Of a DNA stretch of 12,908 nucleotides, positions 6,379 through 12,908 are shown piece after piece. Each line of letters starts with the position of its first letter. Positions within the stretch are counted from its first letter, which is position 1. The notes beneath the pieces are model-generated. The model made no database searches. It was given only the letters and a program-made list of their open reading frames with translations, and was not told the DNA's origin. Location of the stretch: assembly GCA_028717055.1 (NCBI GenBank), contig JAQUOO010000027.1, forward strand, positions 1 to 12,908, in the 5' to 3' direction. The translations under genes and the position numbers were made by a program. This DNA is from Candidatus Omnitrophota bacterium (GTDB lineage: Bacteria > Omnitrophota > Gorgyraeia > Gygaellales > Profunditerraquicolaceae).

Positions 6379-7800
6379 CTATTTTTTACCAATATATTTG
6401 ACTATTGCCTGAGCAGCTTTCTTACCCATTCCCATCGCTTCGATAACCGTGCCTTCTCCGCCTACGATGTCGCCTCCCGCAAAAACTCCTTCGATAGAAG
6501 TTTCCATGGTTAACGGGTTAACTATAATATCTCCATACTTATCCGTCTTAAGCAAAGGCGTAACACCGGTCAATATCTGATTAGCTTTAAGCCCTATAGC
6601 GACAACCGCCACATCACAATCAATCTCAAAATCGCTTCCTTTGATTTCCACCGGCCGCCTTCTCCCCGAACTGTCCGGCTCGCCTAACTCACATTTCAGG
6701 CATTTAAGCCTGCGCACAAATCCTAAGTTATCCCCGCTGAATTCTTCAGGCTTAACTAACATACGAAACTTTATGACTTCTTCTTTGGCATGCTCAATCT
6801 CAAGCCGGCGAGCAGGCATCTCCGCTTCTGTGCGACGGTATAAAATAGTTGTATCCGGGGGGATCTCGTTCATTTTCTGTAAACGTAAGGCAACCCTGGC
6901 TGAATCCATGGCAGTATTACCTCCCCCAATTATAACCATATGCCTGCCTATAGCCACCGGAGTATGCGCCTGGGGGAATTTATATGCTTCCATAAGATTT
7001 ACGCGGGTCAAAAATTCATTCGCAGAATAAACATTGCAAAGATTCTCTCCTTCAATTCCTAAAAAAGAAGGAATCCCGGCGCCTAACCCTAAAAATACAG
7101 CGGAATAACCTTCGGCAATTAATTCATCCAAAGTTCTGGTTCTGCCGACAATAAAATTAGTCTCTATTTCCACTCCTGCCTTCTTTAAGTAATCTATCTC
7201 AAAATCCAAAATATCCCTAGGCAGCCTAAAAGGCGGAATCCCATACCTTAAAACTCCTCCGGTTTTATGCAGGCCTTCGAAAATTACTACCTTTACCCCC
7301 TGCCTGGCCAATTCTCCGGCGCAGCATAAGCCTGCCGGACCGGATCCCACTACTGCTACTTTAAATTTGGAAAGACCCTGATTCTTTTTCGCGCTGACTT
7401 CCAAATTGCTTTTCATCGCGTAATCGCCGGCGAATCTTTCCAGGAAATGAATATTTATTGCCTCAATTGAAGCAAAAGGCTCACCCCCCTTATTCAACAC
7501 ACAGGCTTTACGGCATTGATATTCTGCCGGACAAACCCTTCCGCAGAGCGAAGGAAAATTATTTCTTTCTCTTATAGTCAGATAGGCTCCGGCACAGTCT
7601 TTTTTGGCAATCTGTCCGATAAATTTCTTGATATCTATGTTTACGGGGCAGCCGGAAATACAAGCAGGATTCTTGCACTGCAGGCAGCGGTTTGCTTCAC
7701 GCAAAGCCTCTTCTTGCGTATAACCCAGGACCACCTCGTCAAAATTACCCGATCTATTCTGCGCTATGGCCTCTTTTATCCTCACCGGCTCTTTTTTCAT
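6379..7800 (-). CDS. nfnB: NfnB/GltD-like FAD and [4Fe-4S] oxidoreductase large subunit
   Basis: Predicted large subunit of NADH-dependent reduced ferredoxin:NADP+ oxidoreductase (Nfn), a flavin-based electron-bifurcating transhydrogenase. The same fold occurs in the glutamate synthase small subunit and SudA. The 473 residues match the stand-alone family length. The N-terminal iron-sulfur domain has C39, C42, C47, C51 (CLQCKNPACISGC) and C86, C90, C96, C100 (LCGRVCPAEYQCRKAC), with Glu78 just before the second group where NfnB/GltD proteins use a Glu ligand. The FAD site is VAVVGSGPAGL (148-158), the NAD(P) site VIIGGGNTAMDSA (289-301), and AGGDIVGGEGTVIEAM (441-456) closes the flavin domain. 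Its ATG shares one base with the stop of the preceding nfnA-like gene, so translation is coupled. The pairing with an NfnA-type partner, rather than a full-length gltB, favours Nfn or sulfide dehydrogenase over classical glutamate synthase. Confidence 0.85.
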   Translation of the reverse strand: MKKEPVRIKEAIAQNRSGNFDEVVLGYTQEEALREANRCLQCKNPACISGCPVNIDIKKFIGQIAKKDCAGAYLTIRERNNFPSLCGRVCPAEYQCRKACVLNKGGEPFASIEAINIHFLERFAGDYAMKSNLEVSAKKNQGLSKFKVAVVGSGPAGLCCAGELARQGVKVVIFEGLHKTGGVLRYGIPPFRLPRDILDFEIDYLKKAGVEIETNFIVGRTRTLDELIAEGYSAVFLGLGAGIPSFLGIEGENLCNVYSANEFLTRVNLMEAYKFPQAHTPVAIGRHMVIIGGGNTAMDSARVALRLQKMNEIPPDTTILYRRTEAEMPARRLEIEHAKEEVIKFRMLVKPEEFSGDNLGFVRRLKCLKCELGEPDSSGRRRPVEIKGSDFEIDCDVAVVAIGLKANQILTGVTPLLKTDKYGDIIVNPLTMETSIEGVFAGGDIVGGEGTVIEAMGMGKKAAQAIVKYIGKK

Positions 7801-8621
7801 TATTTAATATTTAACCTGCAAATATGTTTTTCCTGTTCCGAATAAATTTTATTACGCTTGGCCAGCTCTTCCCAATTGAGTTGAGCCGCGTCAAATTCCG
7901 GTCCGTCTACGCAGCTAAATTTAGTCTGTCCGGCCACGCTCACCCGGCAGCAACCGCACATGCCTGTGCCATCAACCATCAGGGCGTTTAAGGAAACAAT
8001 TGTTTTAACCTTAAAATCCTGAGCGACCTGCGCTGCTTTTTGCATCATAGGAATAGGGCCTACGGCATAGACTAAATCATATTTATCTTTTTTTAGCAAT
8101 TCGGCCAATACATCCGTAGTCAACCCCTTCCTGGCATAAGAACCATCGTCTGTAGTAACATAAAACTCATCTGATGCATTCTTTAATTCATTCCCCAGAA
8201 TCAATAGGCGCTTAGTCCTTGCTCCCAATACAACAGCAACGCGATTTCCCGCTTCGCGCATGGCTCTGGCAACCGGATAAATCTCGGCGATCCCGACTCC
8301 GCCAGCCATTAAAATAACTCTTCCGTAATCTTTAATCTCGGTTGGATGCCCCAAGGGTCCGACTAAAGCATACAAAGAATCGCCGACATTTAATTTTCCT
8401 AAAAGTCTGGTGGTTAAACCTGCTTCTTGAAAAATAATGGTGATATCCTGTTTGCCTTTATCCACGATAGTCAGAGGGATCCTCTCCCCTTCTTCGCTGG
8501 CCATAAGCACAATAAACTGCCCGGCTTTTGCCTTGAGGGGAATATCCCTGGAGAAAATCTTCATCCTGATAACCCGCGTTCCCCGGTCATCGCTTAAAAT
8601 TTGTTTTTCCAGTATTTTCAT
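7800..8621 (-). CDS. nfnA: NfnA/SudB-like FAD/NAD and [2Fe-2S] oxidoreductase small subunit
   Basis: A member of the dihydroorotate dehydrogenase electron transfer (PyrK)/NfnA family, 273 residues, the family's usual size. The FAD-binding beta barrel shows the ERIPLTIVD motif (46-54). The NAD-binding half has MAGGVGIAEIYPVARA (105-120) and AVGPIPMM (186-193). The C-terminal [2Fe-2S] motif is DGTGMCGCCRVSV (217-229) with a last Cys in FSCVDGPEFD; Cys222, Cys225 and Cys237 plus Asp217 fit the three-Cys, one-Asp cluster described for NfnA. In Nfn this subunit exchanges electrons with NADH and passes them to the large subunit, encoded next. No convincing promoter or strong ribosome site is visible between the ATP synthase terminator and this ATG. 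NfnA is preferred over PyrK because no pyrD lies nearby; SudB (sulfide dehydrogenase) remains possible. Confidence 0.85.
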   Translation of the reverse strand: MKILEKQILSDDRGTRVIRMKIFSRDIPLKAKAGQFIVLMASEEGERIPLTIVDKGKQDITIIFQEAGLTTRLLGKLNVGDSLYALVGPLGHPTEIKDYGRVILMAGGVGIAEIYPVARAMREAGNRVAVVLGARTKRLLILGNELKNASDEFYVTTDDGSYARKGLTTDVLAELLKKDKYDLVYAVGPIPMMQKAAQVAQDFKVKTIVSLNALMVDGTGMCGCCRVSVAGQTKFSCVDGPEFDAAQLNWEELAKRNKIYSEQEKHICRLNIK

Positions 8622-8652
8622 AATAATATCGCCTGATTTTATGCGCTTTTAG

Positions 8653-8710
8653 AAAACAAAAAACGCTCATCCTGCTTCTGCCCGTATAAGGCTACAAACA
8701 AGATGAGCGT
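8653..8710 (-). terminator. intrinsic terminator of the ATP synthase operon
   Basis: A 12-bp stem (8663-8674 with 8699-8710; ACGCTCATC pairs with GATGAGCGT, then three more pairs including one G-U) closes a 24-base loop. On the minus strand it is followed by TTTTTTGTTTT. It begins nine bases after the atpC stop. Confidence 0.9.
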
Positions 8711-8718
8711 AAGATATT

Positions 8719-8970
8719 TCAGACAGAATCCAAAAGAATAGTCGCTTTATTCCTGATAACCTCAATGAACCCTTTTCCCTTGTTGATTATCTCTTTCTCG
8801 AAACCGGAATTATCCCTGAAAGTTATCTTTCCCGGCTTAAGGTTAGCTATCAATGGAGCGTGATCCGCCAATACCCCCAGATACCCCAATTCAGCCGGCA
8901 CAACCAACGATGAAATTTCTCCCTCAAATATTTTCTTATCCGCGGTTATAATCTGCGCGTTAAACAACAT
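8719..8970 (-). CDS. atpC: F1 ATP synthase epsilon subunit, short form lacking the C-terminal helices
   Basis: Epsilon links the gamma rotor stalk to the membrane c-ring and, in many bacteria, restrains ATP hydrolysis. The 83 residues match only the N-terminal beta sandwich: FNAQIITADKKIFEGEISSL, then PAELGYLGVLADHAPLIANL, the canonical family core, and a final strand ATILLDSV. Most bacterial epsilons are about 130-140 residues; here the stop comes where the two-helix inhibitory C-terminal domain would begin, and the terminator follows at once, so this looks like a natural short form rather than a frameshift. Short epsilons are known in some other phyla such as green sulfur bacteria. The ATG overlaps the end of atpD by 11 bases, with GGGGAG eight bases upstream (8979-8984). 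Confidence 0.95.
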   Translation of the reverse strand: MLFNAQIITADKKIFEGEISSLVVPAELGYLGVLADHAPLIANLKPGKITFRDNSGFEKEIINKGKGFIEVIRNKATILLDSV

Positions 8971-10375
8971 TCCCGTTACTCCCCATCTGCCTGGTTTTAT
9001 CGATAGCTTCTTCGATGGTACCGACCATATAAAATGCCTGCTCCGGCAAACTATCCAACTCTCCCCTGATAATCATATTTACGCCTTTAATCGTATCTTC
9101 GAGCTTTACGTACTTTCCCTTCATTCCGGTAAATGCTTCGGCCACAAAGAAAGGCTGGGAGAAAAATCTCTGTAATTTTCTGGCCCGGGCAACGATCAAC
9201 TTATCCTCATCCGAAAGTTCATCTATACCTAAAATAGAAATAATATCACGCAAATCCTTGTAACGTTGCAGCACCCTCTGTACCCCTAGAGCAGTTTCGT
9301 AATGCTCTTCGCCTATGATTTTGGGATCCATTATGCGCGAGGTTGAATCCAGAGGGTCAACTGCCGGATAGATCCCAAGTTCGGCAATCTGGCGGGATAA
9401 GACGATTTTAGCGTCAAGATGAGAAAATATCGCCGCAGGAGCCGGATCAGTTAAGTCATCAGCCGGGACATAAACCGCCTGTATTGAAGTTATCGAGCCA
9501 TTGCGGGTGGAAGCGATTCTCTCTTCCAGCTGGGCAACTTCTGTTGAAAGATTCGGCTGATATCCGACTGCCGAAGGCATGCGCCCTAACAATGTGGAAA
9601 CCTCCGAACCTGCCTGGACATACCTGAAAACATTATCAATAAACAAAAGCACGTCTTTTCTCTCTTCGTCCCTGAAATACTCGGCAACAGTAAGCGCGGA
9701 TAAACCTATGCGCAGGCGCGATCCCGGCGGTTCATTCATCTGGCCAAAAACCAGAGAACTGTTTCTGATAACACCGGAGGCATTCAATTCAAGCCACAAT
9801 TCATTCCCCTCTCTTGTCCTTTCGCCTACTCCGGCAAATACCGAAACTCCTCCGTGTTCAGTGGCAATAGTCCGGATTAGCTCCATGACAATGACTGTTT
9901 TCCCGACACCAGCTCCGCCGAATAAACCCACCTTGCTTCCTTTGGGTATAGGAGCCAAAAGGTCAACTACTTTTAAACCTGTCTCAAGTATGGAGGTTGT
10001 GGGCAACTGGTCGGTAAAGCTCGGCGACTGCCTATGGATGGGGTTACGCTTTTCAGGATTAGGCAAGGGGCCTTTACCGTCAATAGCTTCTCCTAATAAG
10101 TTAAATATTCTTCCCAATGTCTGCTTGCCTACAGGAACGGTAATAGGAGAACCCGTATCCATCGCAGTCATTCCTCGGGATAACCCATCGGTAGGCCCCA
10201 AGGAAATGCAGCGCACAGTATTATTTCCGATATCCTGGGCTACTTCCAAAGTTAAGTCGATTTTTGATTCCGGATAAACAATCTTTATAGCGTTTAACAA
10301 CTGCGGAACTTCTTTTTCCGGATATTTTATATCCACGATTGGCCCGATAACCTGCACGATTTGTCCGTTACTCAT
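8960..10375 (-). CDS. atpD: F1 ATP synthase beta (catalytic) subunit
   Basis: Beta carries the three catalytic nucleotide sites of the F1 head. All hallmarks are present in 471 residues: the P-loop GGAGVGKT (153-160), the catalytic Glu in GERTREGNE (184-192), the Walker B region LLFIDNVFR (243-251), GSEVSTLLGRMPSAVGYQP (256-274), VPADDLTDPAPA (303-314) and the DELSEED loop, here DELSDED (385-391). Length is normal. The third strand of conserved sequence reads FRYVQAGSE where FRFTQAGSE is usual, a mild variation. The gene begins six bases after the end of atpG, with an AAAGGG ribosome site inside the atpG tail, and overlaps atpC at its end, so the three are tightly coupled. Identification is certain. 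Confidence 0.98.
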   Translation of the reverse strand: MSNGQIVQVIGPIVDIKYPEKEVPQLLNAIKIVYPESKIDLTLEVAQDIGNNTVRCISLGPTDGLSRGMTAMDTGSPITVPVGKQTLGRIFNLLGEAIDGKGPLPNPEKRNPIHRQSPSFTDQLPTTSILETGLKVVDLLAPIPKGSKVGLFGGAGVGKTVIVMELIRTIATEHGGVSVFAGVGERTREGNELWLELNASGVIRNSSLVFGQMNEPPGSRLRIGLSALTVAEYFRDEERKDVLLFIDNVFRYVQAGSEVSTLLGRMPSAVGYQPNLSTEVAQLEERIASTRNGSITSIQAVYVPADDLTDPAPAAIFSHLDAKIVLSRQIAELGIYPAVDPLDSTSRIMDPKIIGEEHYETALGVQRVLQRYKDLRDIISILGIDELSDEDKLIVARARKLQRFFSQPFFVAEAFTGMKGKYVKLEDTIKGVNMIIRGELDSLPEQAFYMVGTIEEAIDKTRQMGSNGNVV

Positions 10376-10380
10376 ATTAT

Positions 10381-11235
10381 TTACCCTTTCAATGCCTCTG
10401 AAGAAGAAATTATTTCTAATATCTCCTGCGTAATATTCGCCTGGCGCACTTTATTCCTCAATAAAATCAATCCCTGCAGCAACTCTCTGGCATTATCCGT
10501 TGCCGCTTTCATCGCCACTGTCCGCGCCGAATGTTCCGCGGTAAAAGATTCCAGAATAATCAGCTTAAGTTTCATGGAAATAAACTTCGGCAGAATCTCA
10601 TTCAATATAAGTTCCTTATTCGGTTCCAGAATATAACTGGTTTTGTTTTGCGAATCGCATTCTATGTTAAGGAATTTCTCAACTTTTTGCTCATGGACCA
10701 AAGCGGTTTTAAAATGTGTATAACAAATATAAACTTCAGAGACTTTTCCGGAAATAAAAGGCTGGGTAAGATCATTCGTTATTTCGACGCAAACCTTCTC
10801 GGAAAAACGGCCGTTTAAACCTACGTAAGCGTTAGACGCCTTAAAGTTGTTCTTTTTGAAATAACTAAAACCCTTTCTGCCCACGCAAACCATATCCACT
10901 TTTTCCCGACCATAGGAATTAATGAAAGTCTCGGCCTTACGGATAACTTCATTATTATATACCCCGCACAAACCGCTATCCGAAGTAATCACGCAAAGGC
11001 AAATCCTGTCCGTTTGGCTTTTCGGCTCTAAAAATGTATGCGTTGATAAAGGCTCGCTTCCGATGAGATCGCGGATTATAGATTCAAGGCTAAGGATAAA
11101 AGGCCTGATCGCCAATAAAGACTTCTCAGACTTATTTAACTTGGCCACCGAAACCATCTCCATGGCAGCGGTAACCTTCTCGGTATTCTGGGTAGAGCGA
11201 ATCCTGCTCTTTATGGTTTTAAGAGACTGAATCAT
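10381..11235 (-). CDS. atpG: F1 ATP synthase gamma subunit
   Basis: Gamma is the rotating central shaft of F1. From the ATG at 11235 the protein has 284 residues, the usual length. It opens MIQSLKTIKSRIRSTQNTEK followed by VTAAMEMVSVAKL, the signature N-terminal helix, has the central ITSDSGLCGVYN motif, and ends with EHSARTVAMKAATDNA and ITQEILEIISSSEAL, the C-terminal helix that fits inside the alpha-beta ring. The reading frame stays open further upstream to a TTG at 11307, but those extra 24 residues are encoded by the repeat in the atpA-atpG spacer and match no gamma subunit, so I reject that start. No clear Shine-Dalgarno precedes the ATG at 11235, which is unusual for a core operon gene. 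Confidence 0.95.
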   Translation of the reverse strand: MIQSLKTIKSRIRSTQNTEKVTAAMEMVSVAKLNKSEKSLLAIRPFILSLESIIRDLIGSEPLSTHTFLEPKSQTDRICLCVITSDSGLCGVYNNEVIRKAETFINSYGREKVDMVCVGRKGFSYFKKNNFKASNAYVGLNGRFSEKVCVEITNDLTQPFISGKVSEVYICYTHFKTALVHEQKVEKFLNIECDSQNKTSYILEPNKELILNEILPKFISMKLKLIILESFTAEHSARTVAMKAATDNARELLQGLILLRNKVRQANITQEILEIISSSEALKG

Positions 11236-11392
11236 ATTAGAATTAAATAATACTAGTAAATTCTCAATTCCCCAATTCCGAATGACAAATGAATTCCCAA
11301 GTTCCAAATTCCAATTGGGTATTGAATCATTGGGGTTTTATTCGGCATTAGAGCTTGGGATTTTGGCCATTATCTAAAATAATGTAAACTAA
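11236..11392 (-). repeat. degenerate GGAATT-rich intergenic repeat between atpA and atpG
   Basis: This 157-base spacer is much wider than the other joints in the operon (five bases or overlaps). On the minus strand about 11269-11327 carries repeated GGAATT-type units (GGAATTTGGAACTTGGGAATTC and, 11 bases later, GGAATTGGGGAATTGAG). CCCCAAT and ATTGGGG lie at opposite ends as an imperfect inverted pair (about 11330-11336 and 11270-11276), and a CCAATTGG palindrome is inside. It resembles the dispersed palindromic intergenic elements that some uncultured phyla carry in many copies. Copy number elsewhere cannot be judged here. No transposase or gene is visible. Confidence 0.5.
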
Positions 11393-12908
11393 TCACAACT
11401 TGTTATCTTTCTTAAATTCTTCCTTAAAATCTACAATAATTGCGTCAATTTTCTTCATCAACGCTTCACTTAATTCTTTTTTAGATTCTATTTCCTTTAC
11501 AACTTCGGAGTTTTTATTATCCATATATTTTAAGAATTCTGCTTCGAATTTCTTAATGGATTTTACCGGTAAATCATCCAGGAAGCCGCGGGTAGCGCAG
11601 TAAATGATCACTACCTGCTTGGATATCGGCAGCGGATTATACTGATCCTGCTTTAAGATCTCAACCACTCGTTCGCCCCGGGTTAATTGAGCCTGAGTTG
11701 CCTTATCAAGCTCTGTTCCAAACTGGGTAAAAGTAACCAATTCCCTGTATTGAGCCAGGTCCAAACGCAGCTTGCCGGCAACCTGGCGCATTGCTTTTAC
11801 TTGAGCCTTGCCTCCGACTCTTGAAACCGACAGCCCCACGTTTATCGCCGGACGCACTCCGGCGTAGAAAAGATCATTCTCCAGGTAAATCTGCCCGTCG
11901 GTAATCGAGATGACATTTGTAGGAATATAGCTGGTAATATCCCCGGCTTGAGTTTCAATGATGGGGATTGCCGTAAGCGAACCTGCTCCCAATTCATTGT
12001 TTAATTTAGCGGCCCTCTCCAAGAGGCGGGAATGCAGATAGAACACATCTCCGGGATAAGCTTCTCTTCCCGGCGGCCTTCTTAAAAGCAGAGAAAGCTG
12101 CCGATACGCCTGGGCATGCTTAGTCAAATCATCATAAATAATTAAAACATGCTTTCCGGAATACAACATCTCTTCGCCAATGGCGCAGGCTGCGTAAGGA
12201 GCTAGATACTGCAAAGAAGCGCTTGCCCGGCTTGACGCGCTGACGATAGTGGTATATTCCATGGCTCCGTATTTCTTCAAAGTTTCGGAAATAGCCACAA
12301 CACTGGATAGCTTTTGCCCTATGGCAACATAAATACAATAAACGCCCTTGCCTTTTTGGTTAATTATCGTATCAATAGTAATAGCGGTTTTACCTGTCTG
12401 ACGATCGGCAATAATCAATTCGCGCTGGCCGCGTCCAATAGGAGTAAGCGCGTCAATTGCCTTAATCCCGGTCTCAAGAGACTCGGTTACAGGCTGGCGC
12501 TCAACCACATTAGGAGCCTTGGATTCTATCGGCCTGAATTTAGTCGCGTTCAACGGACCCTTGCCATCAATTGGTTTTCCTAAAGCGTTAACTACGCGGC
12601 CGACCAGTTCCGGACCAACCGGAACCTCTACGATCTTACCAGTTCTCTTTACTATATCGCCTTCTTTAATATCTTTATCCGGGTTATCCGTACCGAAAAT
12701 TACCACACCTACGCTCTCTTCCTCAAGGTTTAAAACCATACCCATGACGCTATCTGAAAATTGAACCAATTCTCCCACCATAGCATCATCCAAACCGTGA
12801 ATGCGCGCAATAGTATCTCCAACCTGGATAACCGTTCCGATAGACTCCGAACGCATCCGGGTTTTGAATTTTTCCAACTCGTGGCGAATAACTGAACTTA
12901 CTTCTTCC
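11393..12908 (-). CDS. atpA: F1 ATP synthase alpha subunit, first few codons outside the window
   Basis: Alpha alternates with beta in the F1 head and binds nucleotide without turning it over. The frame is open to the right edge and reads EEVSSVIRHELEKFKTRM..., which matches the conserved N terminus of alpha (typically preceded by about 5-8 residues). The start is therefore outside the window, and the TTG at 12877 is an internal Leu codon. About 504 codons are visible. Motifs include VGTDNPDKDI-region strands, GRVVNALGKPIDGKGPL, the P-loop (12386-12409) written ADRQTGKT instead of GDRQTGKT, PGREAYPGDVFYLHSRLLER, and GLSVSRVGGKAQ with the Arg that reaches into the catalytic site. The C-terminal helices end KKIDAIIVDFKEEFKKDNKL. 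It leads the visible operon; atpH and the F0 genes presumably lie to the right. Identification is certain. Confidence 0.97.
   Translation of the reverse strand, partial: EEVSSVIRHELEKFKTRMRSESIGTVIQVGDTIARIHGLDDAMVGELVQFSDSVMGMVLNLEEESVGVVIFGTDNPDKDIKEGDIVKRTGKIVEVPVGPELVGRVVNALGKPIDGKGPLNATKFRPIESKAPNVVERQPVTESLETGIKAIDALTPIGRGQRELIIADRQTGKTAITIDTIINQKGKGVYCIYVAIGQKLSSVVAISETLKKYGAMEYTTIVSASSRASASLQYLAPYAACAIGEEMLYSGKHVLIIYDDLTKHAQAYRQLSLLLRRPPGREAYPGDVFYLHSRLLERAAKLNNELGAGSLTAIPIIETQAGDITSYIPTNVISITDGQIYLENDLFYAGVRPAINVGLSVSRVGGKAQVKAMRQVAGKLRLDLAQYRELVTFTQFGTELDKATQAQLTRGERVVEILKQDQYNPLPISKQVVIIYCATRGFLDDLPVKSIKKFEAEFLKYMDNKNSEVVKEIESKKELSEALMKKIDAIIVDFKEEFKKDNKL

Noticed and set aside
8622..8652. 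Promoter for the nfnA-like gene from a TAAAAT near 8630
   Set aside because: No acceptable -35 element lies at the right spacing; the T-rich terminator tail only mimics one.
9579..10277. 232-codon open frame on the plus strand opposite atpD
   Set aside because: It lies entirely within a certain, highly conserved gene on the other strand and its translation resembles no family; it is an antisense shadow.
11236..11307. N-terminal extension of atpG from a TTG at 11307
   Set aside because: The 24 extra residues are encoded by the spacer repeat and have no counterpart in gamma subunits; the ATG at 11235 gives the normal N terminus and length.
12132..12338. 68-codon open frame on the minus strand inside atpA
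   Set aside because: It is out of frame with a certain gene and is rich in Arg and Cys, as expected of a shadow frame.
12875..12877. TTG codon as the start of atpA
   Set aside because: The frame continues upstream to the window edge as EEVSSVIRHELEKF, the conserved alpha N terminus, so the TTG is an internal Leu codon.

Overview
The window carries ten genes, all on the minus strand, with no mobile element, CRISPR array, tRNA or rRNA that I could see. Gene content, moderate-to-low G+C, and the mix of an NfnAB-type transhydrogenase, an odd FMN glutamate-synthase-like protein and a long-linker HD-GYP protein suggest an uncultured anaerobic or facultative bacterium. My best guess is Omnitrophota (Omnitrophica) or a relative; this is inference from protein style, not from a marker gene.

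Read in transcription order (right to left), the window starts inside atpA. atpG, atpD and atpC follow, giving the catalytic F1 end of an ATP synthase operon that closes with a strong intrinsic terminator at 8653-8710. The unusually wide atpA-atpG spacer (157 bases) holds a degenerate GGAATT-rich repeat. Neither atpA nor atpG should be called from the TTG codons that maximise the reading frames: atpA runs off the right edge, and atpG starts at the ATG at 11235.

Next come two flavoprotein genes sharing one base (7800): an NfnA/SudB-like FAD/[2Fe-2S] subunit and an NfnB/GltD-like FAD/[4Fe-4S] subunit. Together they should form a reduced ferredoxin:NAD(P) oxidoreductase. After 243 bases comes a 530-residue protein with the FMN domain of glutamate synthase, but without the glutaminase domain or the usual [3Fe-4S] cysteines, and with a five-cysteine cluster at its N terminus. 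The 243-base gap contains a near-consensus promoter, a folded leader with mutually exclusive antiterminator and terminator hairpins, a second hairpin and a perfect ribosome binding site. It looks like a riboswitch or attenuator of a class I do not recognise.

A terminator at 4487-4517 closes that unit. Two coupled genes follow, overlapping by four bases: a 638-residue helical/HEAT-like protein and a 443-residue HD-GYP protein. They share the same N-terminal module of about 130 residues. The last gene is pyrG (CTP synthase), cut by the left edge. It has its own TTGACA-16-TATACT promoter overlapping the HD-GYP stop codon, and a roughly 170-base structured leader in which the Shine-Dalgarno sequence has a complementary partner.

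Functionally the window combines energy conservation (F1, electron-bifurcating or transhydrogenating flavoproteins), probable nitrogen/glutamate-linked redox chemistry, cyclic-di-GMP-type signalling and pyrimidine nucleotide synthesis.
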